A stretch of DNA of 7,607 bases from an uncultured Flavobacteriia bacterium (GTDB taxonomy: Bacteria > Bacteroidota > Bacteroidia > Flavobacteriales > Flavobacteriaceae), in contig CAMLRV010000104.1 in assembly GCA_946482495.1 (NCBI GenBank), forward strand, positions 1 to 7,607, given 5' to 3'. Shown piece by piece: positions 1 through 4,714 of the stretch. Position numbers and translations under genes: made by a program. Position 1 is the stretch's first letter; every line of letters starts with the position of its first letter. The notes beneath the pieces are model-generated. The model saw only the letters and a list, made by a program, of their open reading frames with translations. It was not told the origin of the DNA and did not search any database.

Positions 1-1199
1 CTTTTCTAATTTTCGGAATTATATTGTTGCTTTTATTCATTTCTTGGTTTATTAAATATCCAGAAATTGTGAGCAGTGAAATTATTATTACCACTAACAC
101 ACCACCAGAAAAGTTAGTAGCTAAAGTTAATGGAAAAATTCAAGCAATTTTAATTGAAGATAAAGCCAATGTAAAAGCTAACACGCCATTAGCAGTTATT
201 GAAAATTCAGCGAATTATAAAGATGTTTTTTTATTGAAATCAACCCTTGAAAGCATCAATTTAGACAAAAGTAAATTCCCATTTGAAAAGTTCACAACTG
301 CTCAATTAGGAGAAGTGGAAGCTAGTTTTGCTATTTTTAAAAAAGAATATATTGCCAATCGTTTAAATAAAGAATTGAAACCCTTTACTGTAGAAACAAA
401 TGCGCAAGGTGTTGAAAAAACACAACTTTCAGAAAGATTAGAATTATTATTGTCGCAAAAAGTCATCACTCAAAAAGAGTTAGAACTTCAAAAAAGTAAT
501 TTAAACCGACATGAAACTTTGTTTAAAAAAGGAGTCATTTCAACACAAGAAATAGAAAAAGAACGTTTACAATATTTACAAGCCGAAAAAAATTACAAAA
601 ATATATTGAGTTCTATTTCTCAAACTAAATCCTCAATTAATGATTTAAAAAGAAATAATCAAACTACACAAATCAACGAAAATAAGGAAAACACCAATTT
701 AGAAACCAATGTAGTACAAGCCTTTTACCAATTGAAAAAAGCTATTACAGATTGGGAATTGAATTATGTTTTCCGCTCATCAGACGAAGGAATTGTTACG
801 TTTTTACAAATTTGGTCGGTCAACCAAAACATTTCTGCAGGTGAAAATATGTTTGCCATCATACCAACCCATCAAAATGGATTTATTGGTAAATTAAAAG
901 CTGCTGCGTTAAACTCTGGAAAAATTAGAGAAAATCAACGTGTAAATATTCGTTTAGCCAATTATCCAGATAAAGAATTCGGTATCGTAAAAGGAAAAGT
1001 GCAACGAATATCTTTAACACCTGATAAAGATGGCAATTTATTGATGGATATTTCTTTACCAAATGGTTTAAAAACTTCGTATCAAAAGAAAATTCAGTTT
1101 CAGCAGGAAATGAGAGGTCGAGCAGATATTATTACCGAAGATTTACGTTTAATTGAAAGAATATTTTATCAGTTTAAAAGTATGTATAATGTAGAATAA
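1..1199 (+). CDS. HlyD-family secretion protein (membrane-fusion/periplasmic adaptor), 5'-truncated
   Basis: This is the C-terminal part of a membrane-fusion protein, the periplasmic adaptor joining an inner-membrane ABC exporter to an outer-membrane channel in type I-like secretion. The frame is open to the left edge; the first full codon is at base 3. The TTG at 24 lies inside a transmembrane helix, so it is not the start. Numbering from that codon: the hydrophobic helix ends near residue 10 with WFIKYP. Residues 30-61 form the first half of a lipoyl-like domain (VNGKIQAI, then ANTPLAVIEN). Residues 65-245 are a long charged, probably coiled-coil hairpin containing LFKKGVIS-TQEIEKE at 167-180. 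Residues 250-281 are the second lipoyl half (DEGIV, SAGENMFAIIP). Residues 285-375 form the beta-barrel and end in the typical GRADIITEDLRLIERI. The substrate is unknown. In Bacteroidota such genes often sit beside peptidase-containing ABC transporters for bacteriocin-like peptides, but any partner would lie off-window. The family call is firm. Confidence 0.9.
   Translation, partial: FLIFGIILLLLFISWFIKYPEIVSSEIIITTNTPPEKLVAKVNGKIQAILIEDKANVKANTPLAVIENSANYKDVFLLKSTLESINLDKSKFPFEKFTTAQLGEVEASFAIFKKEYIANRLNKELKPFTVETNAQGVEKTQLSERLELLLSQKVITQKELELQKSNLNRHETLFKKGVISTQEIEKERLQYLQAEKNYKNILSSISQTKSSINDLKRNNQTTQINENKENTNLETNVVQAFYQLKKAITDWELNYVFRSSDEGIVTFLQIWSVNQNISAGENMFAIIPTHQNGFIGKLKAAALNSGKIRENQRVNIRLANYPDKEFGIVKGKVQRISLTPDKDGNLLMDISLPNGLKTSYQKKIQFQQEMRGRADIITEDLRLIERIFYQFKSMYNVE
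3..53 (+). other. Transmembrane segment at the N-terminal edge of the HlyD-type protein
   Basis: Codons 3-53 encode an almost wholly hydrophobic stretch (FLIFGII, then LLLLFISWFI) followed by K-Y-P. This fits the single inner-membrane anchor that HlyD-type adaptors carry near their N-terminus. Only the short cytoplasmic N-terminal tail and the start codon should be missing from the window, so the full protein is probably only some tens of residues longer than what is visible. Confidence 0.75.
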
Positions 1200-1209
1200 T
1201 GAACTACAT
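1189..1209. other. Short inverted repeat between convergent stop codons (HlyD gene / trmN6)
   Basis: ATGTAG at 1189-1194 and CTACAT at 1204-1209 are exact reverse complements around a 9-base loop. The left arm covers the last coding bases of the HlyD-type gene and the right arm covers the stop of the methyltransferase gene. The stem is only 6 bp, AT-rich and has no clean T-tract on either side, so it is at best a weak bidirectional transcription-end element. No stronger terminator is visible at this junction. Confidence 0.25.
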
Positions 1210-1917
1210 CTTCAAATAAAAATCTTTTGTTAACGCAATATATTCTGGAGTGTATTGATGACGAGCCGTTTCAATCACTAATTCATCAATAATTGGTGTT
1301 TGTTCGATACGAGTAAACGCTAATAAACTTCTTTTAATTTCTGTAGTTGGTGTGCCTTTTACACGGGTAATTTTTAATGGAAATAATAAAGATTGCTTCG
1401 CTAAAGCGATAAAATTTTCTTCTTCCACATAAGGAATAATTACGGAAAATATTCCGTTTTCAGACAATAACAAATAAGCCGCTTCCACTAATTCCTCAAA
1501 AGGAAGTGCATCTGCAAAACGAGCTAAATCGCGTTGTTCGTTTTCCGATTTATAATCATCTGTATAAAATGGTGGATTAGAAACAATAAGGTCATATTGC
1601 TCTTCCATTTCCTGAATTTCTTCAACAAATTCATCTAAACCTGCGTGATAACAAAATAGTCGGTCTGCCCAAGGTGAATTTTCAAAATTTTCTACACATT
1701 CTTCGTAGGCGTTTTCTTCAATTTCAATCGCATCAATTTCCTCAGCAAAGCTTCTTTGTGCTAACATTAATGAAATCAAACCTGTTCCAGCACCAATATC
1801 AAGTATGTTATAAGGATTGTTGATTATGGGTGTCCAAGCACCTAATAAAACACCATCGGTTCCTACTTTCATAGCCGATTTTTCTTGGTTGATAGAAAAT
1901 TGTTTGAATTTAAACAT
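1204..1917 (-). CDS. trmN6: tRNA1(Val) (adenine(37)-N6)-methyltransferase, TrmN6/YfiC-like
   Basis: This is a class I S-adenosylmethionine-dependent methyltransferase of 237 residues, the usual size for TrmN6 (YfiC), which in E. coli methylates N6 of A37 in the anticodon loop of tRNA1(Val). The family signature near the N-terminus is present (QEKSAMKVGTDGVLLGAW, residues 11-28). The SAM-binding motif I is LDIGAGTG at 39-46, with an acidic motif II residue at Glu65 (AIEIEE). The catalytic N6-adenine motif NPPFY is at 114-118. The C-terminus ends in the typical aromatic, basic stretch TKDFYLKM. The ATG at 1917 is preferred because the conserved N-terminal block begins directly after it. The gene is third in the operon after rimM, 40 bases downstream of its stop, with no evident Shine-Dalgarno. 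Its stop is 4 bases from that of the convergent HlyD gene. Family membership is clear. The exact tRNA target in this organism is inferred by homology, and related enzymes can modify other substrates. Confidence 0.88.
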   Translation of the reverse strand: MFKFKQFSINQEKSAMKVGTDGVLLGAWTPIINNPYNILDIGAGTGLISLMLAQRSFAEEIDAIEIEENAYEECVENFENSPWADRLFCYHAGLDEFVEEIQEMEEQYDLIVSNPPFYTDDYKSENEQRDLARFADALPFEELVEAAYLLLSENGIFSVIIPYVEEENFIALAKQSLLFPLKITRVKGTPTTEIKRSLLAFTRIEQTPIIDELVIETARHQYTPEYIALTKDFYLKM

Positions 1918-1940
1918 AGTAAGATTTGATTACTGTTCTC

Positions 1941-1955
1941 TGAGACTGAGACTCA
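1941..1955. repeat. Tandem hexamer in the rimM-trmN6 spacer
   Basis: The 40-base spacer between rimM and trmN6 contains two tandem copies of GAGACT (1942-1953) inside the 15-base block TGAGACTGAGACTCA, which is also an imperfect palindrome. No stable terminator stem or T-tract follows it, so read-through from rimM into trmN6 is expected. It may affect RNA processing or may simply be chance. Confidence 0.35.
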
Positions 1956-1957
1956 AA

Positions 1958-2485
1958 CTATTCCAAATACAAATCTACTAAACCAACTGGCGTATTTAAC
2001 ACCAATTCTTTTGCTTCTCTGTTCACTTCGATGATGAAAGAATCAATCATTGGGACCAAAATTTGCTTCTGTCCTTTATAAATTTCGAAAATAGGTTGTG
2101 CAGCATTATCTAAAACCGAATGAACAGTTCCGATATCACCCAAACGCTGGTCTATAACTTTGAATCCGATAATTTCATGAAAGTAAAATTTATTGCCTTC
2201 TAGTTTTGGTAACATAGAAAGTGGTAAATACACATCTAAATTTTTCATGTTGTCCGCATCTAGTTCGGTATCAACATCTTCAAATTTGACTCTCAGAAAT
2301 TTATCTTTGTGTAGGGAAGAATTTTCAATAAAAAATGGAACCAGATTTTTATTGTAGTCAATAAAAACTGATTCCAAATTTTGATAAAGTTCAGGTTCGT
2401 CCGTATCTAAAAAGATTAGAACTTCCCCTTTGAAACTAAATTTTTTAGCGATTTTGCCTAAATAGAAACAATCGTCTTTACGCAT
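1958..2485 (-). CDS. rimM: Ribosome maturation factor RimM (16S rRNA processing protein)
   Basis: RimM binds the 30S head, in known systems through S19 and the neighbouring 16S rRNA, and assists late 30S maturation in the cytoplasm. The 175-residue length is typical. The N-terminal RimM domain (about residues 5-90) opens with CFYLGKIAKKFSFKGEV, the family's usual start in which a conserved Gly-Lys-Ile is followed by a Lys-Gly-Glu turn. The C-terminal PRC-barrel (about 97-175) carries GDIGTV at 116-121, LVPMIDSFI at 143-151 and the closing TPVGLVDLYLE at 165-175. The ATG at 2485 sits directly before the conserved block and only 12 bases after the rpsP stop, which implies co-transcription and possibly translational coupling. 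No Shine-Dalgarno is seen in that spacer. Pairing with rpsP is the near-universal bacterial arrangement and supports the assignment. Confidence 0.96.
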   Translation of the reverse strand: MRKDDCFYLGKIAKKFSFKGEVLIFLDTDEPELYQNLESVFIDYNKNLVPFFIENSSLHKDKFLRVKFEDVDTELDADNMKNLDVYLPLSMLPKLEGNKFYFHEIIGFKVIDQRLGDIGTVHSVLDNAAQPIFEIYKGQKQILVPMIDSFIIEVNREAKELVLNTPVGLVDLYLE

Positions 2486-2497
2486 TATCGCAATATA

Positions 2498-3076
2498 TTA
2501 AGCTTCTGTTTCTTCGTTTGTTTCTTCAGCAGCAGGAGCTTCTGTAGTTTCTTCAGCAGCAGCTTCAACAACTTCTTCAGTTGCAGCCTCTTCCGCTACT
2601 TCAGCAGCAGCTTCTTCAGCTTTTGCAGCTTCAGCTTGAGCAGCAATACGTTTTTCGTTTGCTTCTTTTTCAGCTTTTAATGCTTTTGCTTTAGCATCTG
2701 CTTCAGCTTTGCTTAAACCTGCTTTTTTAGCATCCACTTTTCCAGCTTTTGCTTCTAACCAAGCTGCTAATTTAGCATCTGCTTGTTCTTGAGTTAATGC
2801 ACCTTTTCTGATACCACCATCTAAATGGTGTTTTAATAAAGCACCTTTATAAGATAAAATTGCTTTAGCCGTGTCAGTTGGTTGTGCACCATTGTGTAAC
2901 CATTGAACAGCACTATCTAAGTTTAAATCGATAGTTGCAGGGTTAGTGTTTGGATTGTAAGTTCCAATTTTTTCTAGGAATTTACCATCTCTTTTTGAGC
3001 GTGCATCAGCAGCTACGATCCAGAAAAAAGGTTTCCCTTTTTTACCATGTCTTTGTAATCTAATTCTTACTGGCAT
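2498..3076 (-). CDS. rpsP: 30S ribosomal protein bS16 with long Ala/Glu-rich C-terminal extension
   Basis: bS16 is a small-subunit protein needed for 30S assembly. The conserved core is obvious: PVRIRLQRHGKKGKPFFWIV at the N-terminus, then ADARSKRDGKFLEKIGTYNP (about 23-42), and WLHNGAQPTDTAKAIL at 59-74. In E. coli the protein is about 82 residues and stops soon after this point. Here it runs to 192. Residues 81-125 are Lys/Ala-rich with some structure (LTQEQADAKLAAW). Residues 126-192 are almost pure Ala, Glu, Lys and Thr, turning strongly acidic at the end (EETNEETEA), probably helical and then disordered. Long tails on bS16 are usual in Bacteroidota, so this is not a fusion error. The ATG at 3076 is fixed by the universal M-P-V-R-I start. 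It is the first gene of the rpsP-rimM-trmN6 operon and is transcribed from the promoter at 3125-3153. Confidence 0.97.
   Translation of the reverse strand: MPVRIRLQRHGKKGKPFFWIVAADARSKRDGKFLEKIGTYNPNTNPATIDLNLDSAVQWLHNGAQPTDTAKAILSYKGALLKHHLDGGIRKGALTQEQADAKLAAWLEAKAGKVDAKKAGLSKAEADAKAKALKAEKEANEKRIAAQAEAAKAEEAAAEVAEEAATEEVVEAAAEETTEAPAAEETNEETEA
2524..2614 (-). repeat. In-frame short direct repeats in the rpsP tail
   Basis: The 16-base sequence CTTCAGCAGCAGCTTC (plus strand) occurs at 2551-2566 and again at 2599-2614, exactly 48 bases (16 codons) apart. Its first 12 bases also occur at 2524-2535, 27 bases (9 codons) from the second copy. All copies are in the same reading frame and encode Ala/Glu runs of the bS16 tail. 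Because the spacings are multiples of three, recombination or slippage between copies would change tail length without breaking the gene. Confidence 0.8.
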
Positions 3077-3085
3077 AATCTTGTG

Positions 3086-3116
3086 ATTAAATTTGAGGTA
3101 CTCGACCTCGGTTAAT
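3086..3116 (-). promoter_or_regulatory. Candidate structured 5' leader of rpsP (possible r-protein autoregulatory element)
   Basis: In the transcript direction the short rpsP leader can fold into a two-part hairpin starting almost at the predicted 5' end. The outer stem is ATTAA (3116-3112) with TTAAT (3090-3086). A CC/AAAT internal loop follows. The inner stem is GAGGT (3109-3105) with ACCTC (3099-3095), closed by the five-base loop CGAGT. The start codon lies 9 bases beyond the outer stem. Several ribosomal-protein operons are controlled by the encoded protein binding its own leader, and leaders upstream of bS16 genes in Flavobacteria have, to my recollection, been proposed. The pairing is seen directly; the regulatory role is inferred. 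Confidence 0.45.
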
Positions 3117-3124
3117 TAAGGGTG

Positions 3125-3153
3125 CAAAGATAAAAATATTTTCCGATTTGCAA
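3125..3153 (-). promoter_or_regulatory. Bacteroidota-type promoter for the rpsP-rimM-trmN6 operon
   Basis: Reading the minus strand, TATCTTTG (3132-3125) matches the Bacteroidota -7 consensus TAnnTTTG exactly. TTG (3153-3151) lies 18 bases upstream as the -33 element. Transcription should start a few bases downstream, about 3120-3117, giving a leader of roughly 40 bases before the rpsP ATG. No other match of this quality drives the operon, so one sigma-A-type promoter probably serves all three genes. Confidence 0.75.
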
Positions 3154-3212
3154 TATTCTTTATCCAAATATTTTTAAATCAGTCTTTTGTGTTTGTTTTT
3201 TTAATTTGATTT

Positions 3213-3241
3213 TTGAGCTTGAACTTGAATTCGTATATTTG
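3213..3241 (+). promoter_or_regulatory. Bacteroidota-type promoter for the M20 peptidase gene
   Basis: TATATTTG (3234-3241) matches the -7 consensus TAnnTTTG exactly. TTG at 3213-3215 lies 18 bases upstream as the -33 element. Transcription would begin near 3247-3249, leaving only about 12 untranslated bases, which are almost all A (AAAAAAACAAC just before the ATG). There is no Shine-Dalgarno. An A-rich stretch before the start is common in this phylum. Confidence 0.72.
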
Positions 3242-3260
3242 AACTTTATAAAAAAACAAC

Positions 3261-4655
3261 ATGGAAAATATCAAACAATACGTTCAAGAAAACAAAGAAC
3301 GTTATATTCAAGAATTAATCGAATTACTAAAAATGCCATCTGTAAGTGCAGACAGTGCTTATGCTCAAGATGTTATCAATACAGCAGAAGCTGTAAAAGC
3401 AAGTTTAGAAAAAGCAGGTTGTGATGTGGTAGAAATGTGCGAAACACCAGGTTATCCAATCGTTTACGGTCATAAAATGATTGATCCTAATTTACCAACT
3501 GTGTTAGTTTATGGTCATTATGATGTGCAACCAGCAGATCCAATCGAATTATGGGATTCACCTCCTTTCGAACCAGTTATCAAAACTACAGAAATTCACC
3601 CGGAAGGTGCCATTTTCGCTCGTGGTGCTTGTGATGATAAAGGTCAGATGTACATGCACGTGAAAGCTTTCGAATATATGATTGCGAACAACAATTTACC
3701 TTGTAACGTGAAATTTATGATTGAAGGTGAAGAAGAAGTAGGTTCAAAAAGTTTAGGTTGGTTTGTAGAACGCAACCAAGAGAAATTAGCTTGTGATGTA
3801 ATTTTAATTTCAGATACGGGAATGATTTCTAATACACAACCTTCTATTACGACAGGTTTACGTGGCTTAAGTTATGTAGAAGTGGAAGTTACGGGCCCGA
3901 ATAGAGATTTACATTCTGGTTTATATGGTGGCGCTGTTGCGAATCCAATCAATGTGTTAACAAAAATGATTGCTTCATTACACGATGAAAACAATCACAT
4001 TACCATTCCAGGTTTTTATGACAGAGTAGAAGAATTATCGTTAGAAGAAAGAGCGGAAATGGCAAAAAGACCATATTCTGAAGACGACTATAAAAAAGCA
4101 TTGAATATTGCTGACACATATGGAGAAACAGGTTATACTACAAACGAAAGAAATTCTATTCGTCCAACTTTAGACGTAAACGGAATTTGGGGTGGTTATA
4201 CTGGTGAAGGTGCGAAAACAGTTATTGCAAGTAAAGCTTTTGCAAAAATTTCTATGCGTTTAGTTCCGAATCAAGATTGGGAAAACATCACAGAATTATT
4301 TCAAAAACATTTTGAAAGCATTGCTCCAAAAGCAGTTACAGTAAAAGTTACACCCCATCATGGCGGACAAGGTTATGTAACTCCAATTGACAGTATTGGT
4401 TATCAAGCCGCTTCAAAAGCCTACTCAGATGCGTTTGGGAAAACACCAATTCCAGTTCGTTCTGGTGGAAGTATTCCAATTGTAGCGTTATTTGAGAAAG
4501 AATTAAAAAGCAAAACTATTATGATGGGATTCGGATTAGATAGCGATGCAATTCACTCGCCAAATGAACATTATGGTATTTTCAATTATATGAAAGGGAT
4601 TGAAACAATTCCATTATTCTACAAATACTTTACAGAATTACATCAAAATCAATAA
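3261..4655 (+). CDS. M20-family metallodipeptidase (carnosinase/CNDP-like)
   Basis: This is a complete 464-residue two-zinc peptidase of the M20/ArgE/CPG2 family, probably a cytoplasmic dipeptidase finishing peptide breakdown. The ligand set is intact: His86 and Asp88 in YGHYDVQP; the bridging Asp in RGACDDKGQ (125 or 126); Glu158 (general base by alignment with CNDP2) and Glu159 in EGEEEVGS; Asp185 in LISDTG; and His432 in DAIHSPNEH. The lid/dimerisation domain, about 200-380, carries DLHSGLYGG with His218, the residue that in CNDP-type enzymes reaches the partner's active site. There is no signal peptide or membrane segment. The ATG at 3261 follows a good promoter at a natural distance and precedes a typical family N-terminus. 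It is transcribed alone and ends at a strong terminator 15 bases on. Family and catalytic competence are clear. The preferred substrate is not readable; other M20 amidohydrolase activities are possible but less likely given the CNDP-like motifs. Confidence 0.92.
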   Translation: MENIKQYVQENKERYIQELIELLKMPSVSADSAYAQDVINTAEAVKASLEKAGCDVVEMCETPGYPIVYGHKMIDPNLPTVLVYGHYDVQPADPIELWDSPPFEPVIKTTEIHPEGAIFARGACDDKGQMYMHVKAFEYMIANNNLPCNVKFMIEGEEEVGSKSLGWFVERNQEKLACDVILISDTGMISNTQPSITTGLRGLSYVEVEVTGPNRDLHSGLYGGAVANPINVLTKMIASLHDENNHITIPGFYDRVEELSLEERAEMAKRPYSEDDYKKALNIADTYGETGYTTNERNSIRPTLDVNGIWGGYTGEGAKTVIASKAFAKISMRLVPNQDWENITELFQKHFESIAPKAVTVKVTPHHGGQGYVTPIDSIGYQAASKAYSDAFGKTPIPVRSGGSIPIVALFEKELKSKTIMMGFGLDSDAIHSPNEHYGIFNYMKGIETIPLFYKYFTELHQNQ

Positions 4656-4663
4656 ATCAACAT

Positions 4664-4695
4664 AAAAAAAGGCTCCGAAATTCGGAGCCTTTTTT
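4664..4695. terminator. Bidirectional rho-independent terminator
   Basis: The stem GGCTCCGA (4671-4678) pairs exactly with TCGGAGCC (4682-4689) around an AAT loop. It is flanked by seven A residues (4664-4670) and six T residues (4690-4695). The element is nearly a perfect palindrome, so each strand yields a GC-rich hairpin followed by a U-tract. It sits 15 bases (to the stem) after the stop of the M20 peptidase gene and about 25 bases after the stop of the convergent T9SS gene, so it can end both transcripts. Confidence 0.93.
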
Positions 4696-4714
4696 ATTTC
4701 TTATAATTGAAGAA

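Noticed and set aside
24..26. TTG as the start codon of the HlyD-type gene
   Set aside because: The frame is open upstream to base 3 and the TTG falls in the middle of a continuous hydrophobic helix, so the real start is off-window.
1390..1410. Inverted repeat TCGCT-AA-AGCGA inside trmN6
   Set aside because: It is a 5-bp stem within conserved coding sequence with no T-tract, most likely chance.
2510..2720. Possible mobile or satellite repeat suggested by repeated CAGCAG/CTTC strings
   Set aside because: The repetition is codon-level, encoding the Ala/Glu tail of bS16, and stays inside that reading frame.
3206..3424. 72-codon open frame overlapping the peptidase start (+)
   Set aside because: It is out of frame with the clearly real M20 gene, spans that gene's promoter, and encodes a Cys/Arg-rich sequence with no family resemblance.
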